Positions 1 through 9,299 of a stretch of DNA of 40,320 nucleotides are shown piece by piece. Below the pieces are notes generated by a model. That model had not been told where the DNA came from. It worked only from the letters and a program-made list of their open reading frames with translations, and did not search any database. Origin of the DNA: Synergistaceae bacterium (GTDB lineage: Bacteria; Synergistota; Synergistia; Synergistales; Synergistaceae); assembly GCA_031268885.1 (NCBI GenBank), contig JAIRWR010000080.1, forward strand, positions 1 to 40,320, given 5' to 3'. Positions within the stretch are counted from its first letter, which is position 1, and every line of letters starts with the position of its first letter. The position numbers and the translations under genes are program-made.

Positions 1-1
1 G

Positions 2-88
2 GGGAACAGACCCAGAGTTCGGATTGAATACTTGATAATGGCGCTGAATCCTGTGATAACGCCGATAGAAGGCTTTTCAATTTCTTAA
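2..88 (+). CDS. possible C-terminal tail of an upstream gene cut by the window edge
   Basis: One frame is open from the first bases of the window to a TAA at 86-88, giving 28 residues that end in PITP-like hydrophobic sequence (..NPVITPIEGFSIS). It has no start inside the window, so it could be the end of a gene lying upstream. It is too short to identify, and an open frame of this length could arise by chance. Confidence 0.2.
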   Translation, partial: GNRPRVRIEYLIMALNPVITPIEGFSIS

Positions 89-138
89 TGTGAGAACTTT
101 GAACTCTCCAGCTCTCAAGTTAGGGATCTATTAATTCC

Positions 139-210
139 ATGAAAATCTATGCTGAAGACCTGTTCGAAAAGATCAAAGAATTTAAAGAGCAGGGTTGTGC
201 CCTATTTTGA
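139..210 (+). other. small open frame, possible broken gene start or leader peptide
   Basis: An ATG at 139 opens 23 codons before TGA at 208-210. The peptide is amphipathic and lysine/glutamate-rich (starts MKIYAEDLFEK). A one-base shift near its end would extend it by about 20 codons into sequence that also reads like protein, so it may be the start of a frameshifted gene. It could equally be a leader peptide or chance. The rest of 211-400 holds no gene I can support. I found no convincing -35/-10 pair for the downstream sugar operon in 89-400, although AT-rich stretches occur at 295-330. Confidence 0.2.
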
Positions 211-415
211 AGGGATTGAGGCGGCCCAATTGTCAAGGCCACTATTGGAGTACGGAAACAAGAGATAACAAGACCGGGACCCTCGATCCCAATCGTAAAT
301 ATTTTAACCGAAAAACGGAAAAATTTGTATGGAATGGGAGCTCTTTCGGCGTTATGCTTCTGACGTTTCCTATAAAAAAGGGGTATTATCCCCAAAAAAC
401 AGGAGGGGTATAGTG

Positions 416-1384
416 ATGAAACAGAAGTGTGCGTTACTGTCAGCCCTTGTCTTAGTAATGGTTTTTGTCTCCTTAGGCGCGGCGTTCGCGGCGGAAAAGA
501 AGATCGTCGTTGGGTTCGCCCAGATCGGGGCCGAATCCGACTGGCGAGTGGCTAACACGAAATCGATTCAGGACGCCTGCGCGGCCGCCGGAATTGAGCT
601 TCGCTTCGTGGATGGCCAGCAGAAGCAGGAAAATCAGATCAAGGCGCTCCGCGACTTCATAACGCAGGGCGTCGATGTCATCGGTTTCTCGCCGGTGGTC
701 GAGAGCGGCTGGGACGAGGTTATCGAGGAGATCAACGATGCCGGTATCCCTCTCATCCTTTCCGACAGGACGACCGACATTGAGGGTACCGATTACTACG
801 CGACGTGGATGGGCTCCAACTTCATCGATGAGGGAGAGAAGGCCGGCAACTGGTTGGCGGGATATCTCGAAAGACAGGGACGCGGCAAGGATGAGATCAA
901 TATTGTCGAGCTTCAGGGCACGGTGGGCAGCGGTCCCGCCCTTGACAGGAAGAAGGGTTTCGAGAATATTATCGCAAAGCATTCCAACCTAAAGATCACC
1001 CAGTCTCAGACCGGAGATTTTACGCGCGACCTCGGCAGGACGGTCATGGAGTCCTTCCTGAAGAAGGGCGAAAAGATCGACGTCCTTTACGCCCACAACG
1101 ATGACATGGCACTGGGCGCGATCCAGGCTATCAAAGAAGCGGGGCTTAAACCCGGCAAGGATATTATCATCGTTGGGGTGGACGCGGTTAAAGGAGCTTT
1201 CGAGGCGATCGCGGCGGGAGAGATGAACTGTACGGTCGAGTGTTCGCCTCTGCTTGGCCCGCAGTTTGTTGACGCGGTCAAGAAGCTCGTCGCTGGAGAG
1301 ACGCTTCCGAAGATTACCTATTCCGTGGAGTACGTCTACGACGAAACCAACGCGAAAGAAGAACTTCCGAAGAGACAGTACTGA
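416..1384 (+). CDS. ytfQ: periplasmic furanose-binding protein of an ABC importer (YtfQ-like)
   Basis: This is a periplasmic-binding protein of the LacI/ribose-binding fold that should capture a sugar outside the inner membrane and hand it to the YtfR/YtfT/YjfF transporter downstream. The start at 416 is chosen because AGGAGG lies at 401-406 and the frame then begins with a clear signal peptide (MKQKC, a hydrophobic core to about residue 22, then AFA-AEKK). The mature part follows E. coli YtfQ closely as I remember it, including DGQQKQENQIKALR, VELQGTVGSGPALDRKKGF, SQTGDFTRDLGRTVMESF and YAHNDDMALGAIQAIKEAGL. YtfQ is known to bind galactofuranose, and close relatives in other bacteria serve arabinose. 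The neighbouring pentose enzymes make an L-arabinofuranose-type ligand more likely here, but that is inference. Length, 322 residues, is normal. Confidence 0.9.
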   Translation: MKQKCALLSALVLVMVFVSLGAAFAAEKKIVVGFAQIGAESDWRVANTKSIQDACAAAGIELRFVDGQQKQENQIKALRDFITQGVDVIGFSPVVESGWDEVIEEINDAGIPLILSDRTTDIEGTDYYATWMGSNFIDEGEKAGNWLAGYLERQGRGKDEINIVELQGTVGSGPALDRKKGFENIIAKHSNLKITQSQTGDFTRDLGRTVMESFLKKGEKIDVLYAHNDDMALGAIQAIKEAGLKPGKDIIIVGVDAVKGAFEAIAAGEMNCTVECSPLLGPQFVDAVKKLVAGETLPKITYSVEYVYDETNAKEELPKRQY

Positions 1385-1396
1385 TCGGATTGCTGA

Positions 1397-1436
1397 CGGC
1401 GAGGGGCGGGAAGATCTCCCTCCTCCCGCCGTTTTT
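1397..1436 (+). terminator. imperfect GC-rich hairpin with T-run between ytfQ and ytfR
   Basis: Arms at about 1397-1411 and 1418-1431 pair with two mismatches and are followed by five T residues at 1432-1436. It sits just after the binding-protein stop and 80 bases before the ATPase start. A leaky terminator at this place would let the binding protein be made in excess over the membrane components, which is common in ABC operons. That role is inferred. Confidence 0.6.
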
Positions 1437-1516
1437 ATGCTACACTGGCGGCAGGCGGGACATCCCTGCCGCGCGCTTTTATCATCCGTTCGCGCTCTCA
1501 TTATGGAGGAATCGCC

Positions 1517-3067
1517 ATGGAAGTACCTTATCACAACGTTCCCAAAGACGACGTTCTTCCCAAAACCTCCAACGTTCTTCTCGAGGTTTTTGACATAGAA
1601 AAAACATTTCCAGGCGTGCGCGCCCTCAAAAGAGTGAATTTTGCCCTTTCGGAGGGCGAAGTCCATTCGCTTATGGGGGAGAATGGCGCGGGAAAATCCA
1701 CACTCATAAAGTGTCTCACCGGAGTTTATGGCTTCGACGGAGGCAGAATCGTATTCCAGGGAAGGGAGATCCGGCCGGAGTCTCCGTTGCGCGCTATCTC
1801 CATGGGAATCAGCAGCGTCTATCAGGAGGTGAATCTCTGCCCAAACCTTTCAGTGGCGGAGAACATCTTCGCGGGCAGGCAGCCGATGAAGGGATTTTTT
1901 ATCGACTGGAAGACGCTCGAAGAGCGCGCGGCGGCCGTGCTGGCTCGGTTCGATCTCGATATCGACGTCCGGCGGTCTCTCGACTCCTACTCGATCGCCA
2001 TACAGCAGATGATAGCGATAGCCAGGGCTCTCGACATCTCATCACGCGTGCTGATACTGGACGAACCCACATCGTCGCTGGACAAGCAGGAGGTGGAAAA
2101 GCTGTTCGAGATTATCCGGAGACTGCGCGGCGAGGGCATCGGGATAATCTTCATAACGCACTTCCTCGACCAGGTTTATGAGATTTCAGACAGGATAACG
2201 GTGCTGCGGAACGGGGAGCTCGTTGGCACATACAAAACAGAGGACTTGCCAAAGATTGATCTTGTGACGAAGATGGTCGGCAAGAACTTCGAAGACCTCG
2301 CTAAAGTCTCCAGGGTCCGCTCAGCCTCGCCCGGCGATGTCATTCTGGCCCTTGAAGAGGTTTCGGCGTATCAGTCAGTGGAGAACGTCTCTCTGGAGCT
2401 GAAGCGCGGGGAGGTGCTGGGCTTCGCGGGGCTTCTCGGATCGGGGAGGACAGAGACCGCGAACCTGATGTTCGGCATCGACCGCAACAGCGGCGGAGTC
2501 GTCAGATTGAAGGGGACGGCGGTAAAACTCGCCTCCCCTAGGGAAGCCATACGCGGCCGGATAGCCTTCTGCCCAGAAGACCGCAAACGCGACGGCATCG
2601 TTGGGGAGCTGTCCGTCCGAGAGAATATTATCCTCGCGCTGCAGGCGCGGCGCGGCGTTTTCAGATTCATCCCATTGAGGAAGCAGTACGAACTCGCAAG
2701 CAGGTATATCGAACTGCTCGGCATCGCGACGCCCGACGCGGACAAAAAGGTGAACGACCTTTCGGGCGGCAACCAGCCAAAGGTGATCCTGGCGCGCTGG
2801 CTCGCCACGGAACCTGAGGTGATGCTCCTCGACGAGCCTACTCGCGGCATAGACATCGGCGCTAAGGCCGAGATCATGAAACTCACGCTCGGCCTGTGCC
2901 AGGATGGGATGGCGATAGCGTTCATCTCCTCCGAGCTGGATGAAATCGTCCGAATATCGGACAGGGTGATCGTCATGAGGGACCGCGCGAAGATCGGTGA
3001 GATTGAAGGAGACGGCCTTAATCAGGACAATATCTTGAGGGCCATAGCGGGAGGGGGCGCAAAATGA
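1517..3067 (+). CDS. ytfR: sugar ABC transporter ATP-binding protein, two ATPase domains (YtfR-like)
   Basis: This protein powers import by the YtfQ/YtfT/YjfF system on the cytoplasmic face of the membrane. It has two fused ABC domains. The first carries Walker A (GENGAGKST, residues about 54-62), a degenerate signature (SIAIQQM) and Walker B LILDEPTSSLD. The second has a degenerate Walker A (LLGSGRTE), a canonical signature LSGGN and LLDEPTRGID. That pairing is typical of the sugar (CUT2) subfamily with one intact catalytic site. The start at 1517 follows GGAGG at 1505-1509. The roughly 20 residues before the first ABC strand form a short N-terminal extension. Its stop overlaps the ytfT start in an ATGA, so the two are probably translationally coupled. 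Length is 516 residues, in the normal range. Confidence 0.92.
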   Translation: MEVPYHNVPKDDVLPKTSNVLLEVFDIEKTFPGVRALKRVNFALSEGEVHSLMGENGAGKSTLIKCLTGVYGFDGGRIVFQGREIRPESPLRAISMGISSVYQEVNLCPNLSVAENIFAGRQPMKGFFIDWKTLEERAAAVLARFDLDIDVRRSLDSYSIAIQQMIAIARALDISSRVLILDEPTSSLDKQEVEKLFEIIRRLRGEGIGIIFITHFLDQVYEISDRITVLRNGELVGTYKTEDLPKIDLVTKMVGKNFEDLAKVSRVRSASPGDVILALEEVSAYQSVENVSLELKRGEVLGFAGLLGSGRTETANLMFGIDRNSGGVVRLKGTAVKLASPREAIRGRIAFCPEDRKRDGIVGELSVRENIILALQARRGVFRFIPLRKQYELASRYIELLGIATPDADKKVNDLSGGNQPKVILARWLATEPEVMLLDEPTRGIDIGAKAEIMKLTLGLCQDGMAIAFISSELDEIVRISDRVIVMRDRAKIGEIEGDGLNQDNILRAIAGGGAK

Positions 3068-4140
3068 GGGGAAATCCAGGCACGGCTGGCGTCTTTGATA
3101 AAATCGTCTCGTCGAAGTTATTTTCTTCGCTGGCGGCTCTTTTCGTCATCCTTCTCTTCAATGTCTTTCTCAATCCGGGCTTTCTGTCCATCACAATAGT
3201 CAACGGGCACCTGTTCGGTCAATTGATCGATATTTTAAACCGAGCGGTGCCGGTGATGATACTCTCCATAGGGATGACGCTGGTCATCGCCACCGGAGGC
3301 ACGGATCTATCGTGCGGGGCGCTGCTCGCGCTCGCCGGAGCCACGGCTATCTCGCTGATTAGGGGAGGATCAGCCGTTTTGAACTCCGACACGGCGATGC
3401 CGTTCGTACTCGTTATAGCGATCACTCTTGCCGTAACCACGCTCTGCGGGCTGTGGAACGGATTTTTGGTCGCGAAGCTGGGCATACAGCCTATCGTGGC
3501 CACGCTGATATTCATGACGGCAGGACGGGGTATCGCGCAGCTCATCACAGGAGCCCGCAACCTCACGACCGGCTATGCCCCCTTCTCGGTAATCGGTCAG
3601 GGATGGTTTCTGCTCTTCCCCGTTCCCATCTTCATTGCCGCGGGCGTCTGTCTCGTCGCGTGGTATTTCACGCGGCGCACTGCTTTCGGGCTCTTCGTGG
3701 AGGCTGTGGGTATCAACGCGTCGGCGGCGCGCTATTCGGGGATCAATTCGAGCCTGATCATCATGGCCGTCTATGCCATATCGGGATTTTGCGCTGGCGT
3801 GGCCGGGCTGATATACTCGTCAGGGATCATGTGCGCCGACGCGAACAACGCGGGGTTGAATTACGAGCTCGACGCGATCTTAGCGACGGTCCTCGGAGGA
3901 ACCTCGATGATGGGAGGGAGATTTTACCTCGCTGGCAGCGTGATCGGGTCGCTCATCATCATGGCTCTCACGAAATCTATATATGCCTTCGATGTCGCGC
4001 CGGAGAGCGCGCTCGTGGTAAAGGCGCTCGTTGTCGTCATCGTCGTGTTGATACAGTCGCCGTTCTTCAAGAAACGGAAATTCCGCAAAGCCGGAGGACC
4101 AGAACTCGAATTGGCTTCCGACAGGGAAGGCGGACGATAA
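3064..4140 (+). CDS. ytfT: sugar ABC transporter permease (YtfT-like)
   Basis: One of two membrane subunits of the furanose importer. The protein is almost entirely hydrophobic segments. It contains the permease signature GMTLVIATGGTDLSCGALLA (residues about 75-95) and the later LAGSVIGSLIIMALTKSI region seen in ribose/galactofuranose permeases. The ATG overlaps the ytfR stop by four bases. The C-terminus after about residue 335 is charged and cytoplasmic. Assignment to YtfT rather than YjfF rests on its position directly after the ATPase, as in E. coli ytfQRT-yjfF, and on sequence recall. The length of 358 residues is slightly above the usual 340. Confidence 0.88.
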   Translation: MRGNPGTAGVFDKIVSSKLFSSLAALFVILLFNVFLNPGFLSITIVNGHLFGQLIDILNRAVPVMILSIGMTLVIATGGTDLSCGALLALAGATAISLIRGGSAVLNSDTAMPFVLVIAITLAVTTLCGLWNGFLVAKLGIQPIVATLIFMTAGRGIAQLITGARNLTTGYAPFSVIGQGWFLLFPVPIFIAAGVCLVAWYFTRRTAFGLFVEAVGINASAARYSGINSSLIIMAVYAISGFCAGVAGLIYSSGIMCADANNAGLNYELDAILATVLGGTSMMGGRFYLAGSVIGSLIIMALTKSIYAFDVAPESALVVKALVVVIVVLIQSPFFKKRKFRKAGGPELELASDREGGR

Positions 4141-4144
4141 TGCC

Positions 4145-5194
4145 ATGGAAAGGGTAAAACTGAGAAAAACAGGCGGGGAGAAGAGAAAGCTCGGCATTGA
4201 TCTCAAATACATCCCGGCTCTCTCCGCGATCGCGCTCTTCTTAGCGGCCTATGCCATAGGGGGCATCCTGTACGGGGAGAGAGGTTTCCTCTCCATGAGG
4301 ACGTTCGCCACGCTGTTCACCGACAACGCTTATCTTGGCGTCTCGGCGGTTGGCATGACGATCGTGATCATCTCGGGAGGCATCGATCTGTCAGTCGGCT
4401 CTGTGGCGGCCCTTTCGACGATGATGCTCGCCTACGGCACGGAAGTGCTGCGTTGGAATTCGGTTCTGATGTTGATCGTGGTGCTCTTGACCGGCATGGC
4501 GCTGGGAGCTTTCATGGGGATGCTGATCGACGTCTTCGAGGTTCCCCCGTTCATCTCGACGCTGATTGGGATGTTCTTCGCGCGGGGATTGTGCTTCATA
4601 ATCAGCATCCAATCGATCACCATAAACGATCCACTGCTTCGAGCCCTCGGCAAATGGAGGATCAGGCTTCCGGCGGCGTCGCGCGCCGCGGCTTACGTCA
4701 ATTTGAGCGTCTTTATCTTCGCTCTCGTCCTGGCCGCCGGCGTGGTCATCATGCGGTGCACGAAATTCGGGCGGGGTGTCTACGCGTTTGGCGGCAACCG
4801 CGCTTCCGCTGTTCTCATGGGGCTGCCGACGAGGCGTATCCAGATAGGGATATACACGTTCAATGGATTTTGCTCGGCGCTCGCGGGCGTGCTCTTCGCG
4901 TTTTACACGTTCTCGGGGTACGGACGGCACCTGTACGGCATGGAACTCGACGTCATCTCGTCCGTTGTCATAGGCGGCACGCTTTTAACGGGCGGGGTCG
5001 GCTATCCGATAGGCTCGCTCTTCGGTATCATGATATACAGCGTAATTCTCAAGTTCATATCGTTCAACGGTTCGCTCTCGTCCTGGTGGACCAAAATCGC
5101 CGTCGGCGTTCTGCTCCTCTTCTTCATCGCGCTGCAGAGGGTAACGGTTGTGCTGGTCAAGAGGAGCAAGAGAGAATTAAAGCGAAAGAACTGA
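4145..5194 (+). CDS. yjfF: sugar ABC transporter permease (YjfF-like)
   Basis: Second membrane subunit, predicted to pair with YtfT to form the transport channel. It has the same family signature in canonical form (GMTIVIISGGIDLSVGSVAA, residues about 69-88), about eight to ten hydrophobic segments and a short basic tail ending KRSKRELKRKN. It starts four bases after the ytfT stop. Two different permease genes after one double ATPase is the hallmark of the ytfQRT-yjfF arrangement and separates it from the single-permease ribose systems. Confidence 0.88.
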   Translation: MERVKLRKTGGEKRKLGIDLKYIPALSAIALFLAAYAIGGILYGERGFLSMRTFATLFTDNAYLGVSAVGMTIVIISGGIDLSVGSVAALSTMMLAYGTEVLRWNSVLMLIVVLLTGMALGAFMGMLIDVFEVPPFISTLIGMFFARGLCFIISIQSITINDPLLRALGKWRIRLPAASRAAAYVNLSVFIFALVLAAGVVIMRCTKFGRGVYAFGGNRASAVLMGLPTRRIQIGIYTFNGFCSALAGVLFAFYTFSGYGRHLYGMELDVISSVVIGGTLLTGGVGYPIGSLFGIMIYSVILKFISFNGSLSSWWTKIAVGVLLLFFIALQRVTVVLVKRSKRELKRKN

Positions 5195-5238
5195 AGCAAA
5201 AGCGAAAGACGAAAATAAAGCACAGAGGGGGAAGCGCA

Positions 5239-6726
5239 ATGAACAATATACCGGTGATAAAGATAGGCATTGTGGCTGTTTCGCGCGACTGTTTCCCGAT
5301 GGAGCTCTCCCGCAGGCGGCTCAATGCCGTGAGTGCGGAATTTGGGAGACTGAAAGACGGAATTGATCTCTTCGCCGCGAAGACGATAATAGAGAGTGAG
5401 CGGCATCTGTCCAGCGCGCTGGAAGAACTCGAAGCGGCCGGGGTAAACGCGCTCGTGATCTATCTCGGTAATTTTGGGCCAGAGGGACCGGAGACGCTGC
5501 TCGCATCCCGCTTCAGAGGGCCGGTGATGTTCGCCGCGGCGGCGGAAGAGAGCGGCGAGGACCTGTTCGACGGGCGCGGAGACGCGTACTGCGGCATGTT
5601 AAACGCGTCGTACAACTTGGGGCTGCGCGGAATAAGAGCGTACATCCCCCATTATCCGGTCGCCATCCCTTCCGGAGTGGCCGGTATGATAGCCGATTTC
5701 GAGCCGGTCGCCCGCGTCGCGATCGGCATCCGGAACCTCAAAATATTCACCTTCGGTCCCCGTCCCTACGATTTTCTCGCCTGCAACGCGCCGATCAAGC
5801 CCCTGTACGACCTTGGGGTCGAGATACAGGAGAACTCCGAGCTTGACCTCTACGCCTCTTTCAACGCGCACAAGGGAGATAAGCGCATCGGGGACGTTGC
5901 GGAGGAGATGGCGAAAGAACTGGGGAAGGGCAATAAACAACCGGGCATACTCGAACGCCTGGCTCAATACGAGATAACGCTTCTCGACTGGGCTGAGGAT
6001 AACAAGGGCGTCAGCGCTCACTACGCGTTCGCGAACAAATGCTGGCCGGCCTTCCAGACCCAATTCGGCTTCGTTCCCTGTTACGTGAATTCGCGCCTCG
6101 CGTCGCGCGGCATCCCCGTTTCGTGCGAAACGGATATATACGGCGCGCTGACGGAGTACATCATCGCCGCGGCCACTGGTATCCCTCCAACGCTCCTCGA
6201 CATCAACAATACGGTTCCAGAGGACCTCTTCAGGGCTCACAAGGAGGCCGCCGGCCGGTACGATATCACTGACCTCTTTATGGGCTTCCACTGCGGCAAC
6301 ACGCCGGCCTGCCACGTCACGGAGCCCGAAATGAGATACCAGCTGATCATGAAGCGCGCGCTGGAGCCCGATGGCGAGCCTGACATCACCAGAGGAACTC
6401 TCGAAGGCACGATAAAGAGCGGGAGTATCACCCTCTTCCGTCTGCAATCGACGGCAGGAGCGGAACTCAAGAGTTATATCGCGGAGGGTGAGATCTTAGA
6501 CATCCCGCCTAAGTCCTTCGGAGGAATAGGCGTCTTCGCGGTACCTGAAATGGGGCGTTTCTACCGATACGTTCTCATAGAAAAGCAATACCCTCACCAC
6601 GTTGGCGTTGCCTTTGGGAACGCGGGCAAGACGCTCTATTCCGCGATGAAACTTATTGGCGTATCCGACGTGGCTCACAGCTTGCCGGCGGGGACGCTTT
6701 ACCCGAACGAGAATCCGTTCGTCTAG
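5239..6726 (+). CDS. L-fucose/L-arabinose isomerase-family protein
   Basis: Probable cytoplasmic, metal-dependent aldose-ketose isomerase. The 495-residue protein resembles the FucI/AraA superfamily. The segment from about residue 260 contains [19 protein letters not shown] followed by [16 protein letters not shown], where Glu and Asp are expected metal ligands. A second conserved block is [12 protein letters not shown] near residue 350, where a histidine ligand is expected. The start at 5239 follows a purine-rich GAGGGGGA at 5225-5232. It is not a close match to classical AraA or FucI as I remember them, so the substrate is uncertain. Placed between a furanose importer and AraD, the simplest role is making L-ribulose from L-arabinose. 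An L-fuculose-type or other ketose product is the alternative. Confidence 0.75.
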   Translation: MNNIPVIKIGIVAVSRDCFPMELSRRRLNAVSAEFGRLKDGIDLFAAKTIIESERHLSSALEELEAAGVNALVIYLGNFGPEGPETLLASRFRGPVMFAAAAEESGEDLFDGRGDAYCGMLNASYNLGLRGIRAYIPHYPVAIPSGVAGMIADFEPVARVAIGIRNLKIFTFGPRPYDFLACNAPIKPLYDLGVEIQENSELDLYASFNAHKGDKRIGDVAEEMAKELGKGNKQPGILERLAQYEITLLDWAEDNKGVSAHYAFANKCWPAFQTQFGFVPCYVNSRLASRGIPVSCETDIYGALTEYIIAAATGIPPTLLDINNTVPEDLFRAHKEAAGRYDITDLFMGFHCGNTPACHVTEPEMRYQLIMKRALEPDGEPDITRGTLEGTIKSGSITLFRLQSTAGAELKSYIAEGEILDIPPKSFGGIGVFAVPEMGRFYRYVLIEKQYPHHVGVAFGNAGKTLYSAMKLIGVSDVAHSLPAGTLYPNENPFV

Positions 6727-6761
6727 CGGCGGATGGAGACCTGAGCGTGGAGGAATCTCTA

Positions 6762-7463
6762 ATGCCTGAAAATCCAACTGTCGAAAGATTGAAGAGAGAA
6801 GCCTTGGAGGCGAACATTTCGCTGCCTAAGCATGGGCTTGTCGCGTTAACGTGGGGGAACGTATCCGTCATCGACCACGAGGGCGGTTTTATCGTGATCA
6901 AGCCGTCGGGTGTGGAGTACGAAAGCCTGAAGCTCGACGACATGGCGGTCGTGGATCTGTCTGGTAAACACTTGGAGGGACTGAAGCCGTCGTCGGACAC
7001 GAAGACTCATATCGAACTCTTCAAGGCGTTTCCTAAGATAGGCGCGGTAGTCCACACCCATAGCAGGTGGGCGACGGTCTTTGCCCAGGCTGGCGCCGGA
7101 ATCCCCGCTTTGGGGACCACGCACGCGGATTACTATTACGGCGAAATTCCGTGCACGAGGCGCATGACGCCTTCGGAGATAGAAGGCGACTACGAACGTG
7201 AGACGGGCAGGATTATCGCCGAGACCTTCAGAAATATCGACCCGATGAGCGTTCCTGCCGTGCTGGTTCACAGCCATGGCCCCTTCTGCTGGGGGGTGGA
7301 CGCCCGCCGCGCGGTCGAAAACGCCGCGGTGCTGGAGGAGGTCGCGATGACCGCATGGCACGCCCAAACGCTCAACGCCGCGCTGCCATCGATACAGCGA
7401 GAACTCCTGGACAGGCATTACTTGAGAAAGCACGGGGAGAGCGCGTATTACGGGCAGAAATAG
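6762..7463 (+). CDS. araD: L-ribulose-5-phosphate 4-epimerase
   Basis: This class II aldolase-fold, zinc-dependent enzyme converts L-ribulose 5-phosphate into D-xylulose 5-phosphate, the last step before the pentose phosphate pathway. The match to E. coli AraD/UlaF is strong along the whole length: [56 protein letters not shown] and [12 protein letters not shown] (His residues are the zinc ligands), ending [17 protein letters not shown] 6762 is chosen over the in-frame GTG at 6747 because GGAGGA (6749-6754) lies seven bases before it, giving 233 residues, near the usual 231. This gene is the firmest evidence that the operon handles an L-ribulose-type pentose. Confidence 0.93.
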   Translation: MPENPTVERLKREALEANISLPKHGLVALTWGNVSVIDHEGGFIVIKPSGVEYESLKLDDMAVVDLSGKHLEGLKPSSDTKTHIELFKAFPKIGAVVHTHSRWATVFAQAGAGIPALGTTHADYYYGEIPCTRRMTPSEIEGDYERETGRIIAETFRNIDPMSVPAVLVHSHGPFCWGVDARRAVENAAVLEEVAMTAWHAQTLNAALPSIQRELLDRHYLRKHGESAYYGQK

Positions 7464-7523
7464 AGGATAGAGAGTCAGATATGGTAGGTTTTTACATAGG
7501 TTTGACAGAACGGGAGGCCGCAT

Positions 7524-9125
7524 TTGGACAGACAGAGGATAAAACAGATCGTCGCCGAAGGTGAGACCATCCTCGGCATAGAACTCGGTTCCACCCGCAT
7601 CAAAGCCGTGCTGACCGGCGAGGATCATGTCCCCGTCGCCTTCGGCGGTCACGACTGGGAGAATCGCTTCGAGAACGGAGTGTGGACTTACAGTCTGGAA
7701 GAGGTATGGCTAGGTCTTCAGGACTGTTTCCGAGATCTGGCGGATGATGCGCGAAACCGTTACGGCGTGACGCTCGCCAGGGTAGGGGCCGTCGGCATCT
7801 CGGCTATGATGCACGGCTATCTGGTATTTGATCGGGAGGGACGACAGCTTGTCCCGTTCCGCACATGGCGCAATACGATTACGGAGCGGGCGGCGGCTCT
7901 GCTCACGGAGAAGTTCCAGTTCAACATCCCGCAGCGCTGGAACGTCGCGCACCTGTACCAGGCGATACTAAACGGGGAGAGCCACGTCAAGGACATCGCG
8001 TTTTTGACTACGCTGGCGGGTTATGTGCACTGGAAGCTGACGGGAGAAAAGGTGCTCGGCGTAGGCGACGCCTCCGGCGTATTCCCTATAGACAGCGGGA
8101 CAAACGACTATAACGCCGGTATGACTGGCCAATTTGACGCGCTTGTCGCCGATTTGAGGCTCGGCTGGACGCTCGCGGACATCCTGCCCAAGGTTTTGAG
8201 CGCGGGTGAACGAGCGGGAGCGCTCACCGAGGAGGGCGCGAAGCTGCTCGATCCCACGTGTCAGCTCCAGCCTGGCATCCCCCTGTGTCCGCCCGAAGGT
8301 GACGCTGGGACAGGCATGACGGCCACGAACAGTGTAGCTGAGCGTACCGGCAACGTTTCGGCCGGGACGTCGATATTCGCGATGATCGTGTTGGAAAAAG
8401 AGCTGTCGAAAGTATACGAGGAGATCGACAGAGTCACGACGCCATCCGGGAGATCCGTGGCTATGGTGCACTGCAACAACTGCACGTCAGACCTCGACGC
8501 GTGGATGAAGCTGTTCCGGGAGGTAACGGAGGCGTTCGGTCTGAAGATCGACAAGACCGCGCTTTACGACACCTTGTACCGCAAGGCCCTGGAGGGAGAA
8601 CCCGACGGCGGCGGACTGACATCATACAACTATTATGCCGGAGAGCATATTACCGGATTCGGAGAGGGACGCCCCTTGCTCGTTCGAACACCGGACAGCC
8701 GTTTGACGCTGGCGAACCTGACGCGCGCTATGTTATTTTCCGCCATGGGCACGCTGAAGATCGGCATGGACATTCTCACGGAAAAAGAGCGGGTCCGCCT
8801 CGACCGTCTGCTCGGTCACGGCGGGCTGTTCAAGGTTCAAGGCGTCGGGCAGAGTCTGATGGCCGCCGCTCTAGGGGTTCCCGTCGCAGTGATGGAGTCG
8901 GCCGGCGAGGGCGGCGCGTGGGGCATAGCGCTCCTGGCGGCCTATATGCTGCGGAGAGAAGAGGGCGAATCGCTGGAAGCCTATCTCGAACAGAAGGTGT
9001 TCGGCGAAAACGCAGGATTGCGGGTGGAGGCAGAAGCGGAGGACACGCGTGGCTTTGCCGTATTTATGGAACGTTACCGGCAGGGCCTCGCCGTCGAGAG
9101 AGCCGCGGTGGAACATTTGAAGTGA
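7524..9125 (+). CDS. FGGY-family carbohydrate kinase, probably a pentulose (ribulokinase-like) kinase
   Basis: A sugar kinase of the ASKHA fold that probably phosphorylates the ketose made by the isomerase two genes upstream, giving AraD its substrate. The N-terminus has the phosphate-1 motif [13 protein letters not shown] (residues about 18-30). The C-terminal half carries a [20 protein letters not shown] segment and a [15 protein letters not shown] helix typical of FGGY kinases. Translation appears to begin at TTG 7524, six bases after GGGAGG (7512-7517). No ATG is placed well. At 533 residues it is within the family range, but it is not a close copy of AraB, so I give no symbol. It is the last gene of the operon. 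No clear terminator follows at 9126-9220. Confidence 0.8.
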   Translation: MDRQRIKQIVAEGETILGIELGSTRIKAVLTGEDHVPVAFGGHDWENRFENGVWTYSLEEVWLGLQDCFRDLADDARNRYGVTLARVGAVGISAMMHGYLVFDREGRQLVPFRTWRNTITERAAALLTEKFQFNIPQRWNVAHLYQAILNGESHVKDIAFLTTLAGYVHWKLTGEKVLGVGDASGVFPIDSGTNDYNAGMTGQFDALVADLRLGWTLADILPKVLSAGERAGALTEEGAKLLDPTCQLQPGIPLCPPEGDAGTGMTATNSVAERTGNVSAGTSIFAMIVLEKELSKVYEEIDRVTTPSGRSVAMVHCNNCTSDLDAWMKLFREVTEAFGLKIDKTALYDTLYRKALEGEPDGGGLTSYNYYAGEHITGFGEGRPLLVRTPDSRLTLANLTRAMLFSAMGTLKIGMDILTEKERVRLDRLLGHGGLFKVQGVGQSLMAAALGVPVAVMESAGEGGAWGIALLAAYMLRREEGESLEAYLEQKVFGENAGLRVEAEAEDTRGFAVFMERYRQGLAVERAAVEHLK

Positions 9126-9222
9126 ACGCGATAAAGCTTGTCTATTCTACAAATGTTTAACAACTGATGACGTAAATTCACGCTTCTCGGCAACATTTGA
9201 AATTTAGTGATCGCTTAACCTG

Positions 9223-9262
9223 TTGACATTGATTATATGTTATAATATTCCATACGGAATAT
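9223..9262 (+). promoter_or_regulatory. promoter region with perfect palindromic operator candidate
   Basis: A consensus -35 TTGACA lies at 9223-9228. A perfect TATAAT at 9241-9246 is only 12 bases away, too close to pair with it. A 17-base spacing instead gives TATTCC at 9246-9251. Covering this -10 and the expected transcription start is a perfect 7+7 inverted repeat with a 4-base spacer at 9245-9262 (ATATTCC..GGAATAT). The palindrome is the size expected for a dimeric repressor, and the next gene encodes a candidate DNA-binding protein. Confidence 0.55.
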
Positions 9263-9299
9263 GAGAAAATTATTATGATAAAAGGAGATGTTATCTACC

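Noticed and set aside
379-393. Hairpin GGGG-TATTAT-CCCC before ytfQ as a riboswitch or terminator
   Set aside because: Four base pairs only, overlapping the ribosome-site region; no larger conserved structure is visible.
4453-5238. A long in-frame N-terminal extension of the isomerase through yjfF
   Set aside because: The extension is the wrong-frame shadow of the permease; a good start and ribosome site lie at 5225-5241.
9223-9246. TTGACA and TATAAT as one promoter
   Set aside because: The spacing is only 12 bases, too short for sigma-70; a 17-base spacing to 9246-9251 is preferred and stated as uncertain.
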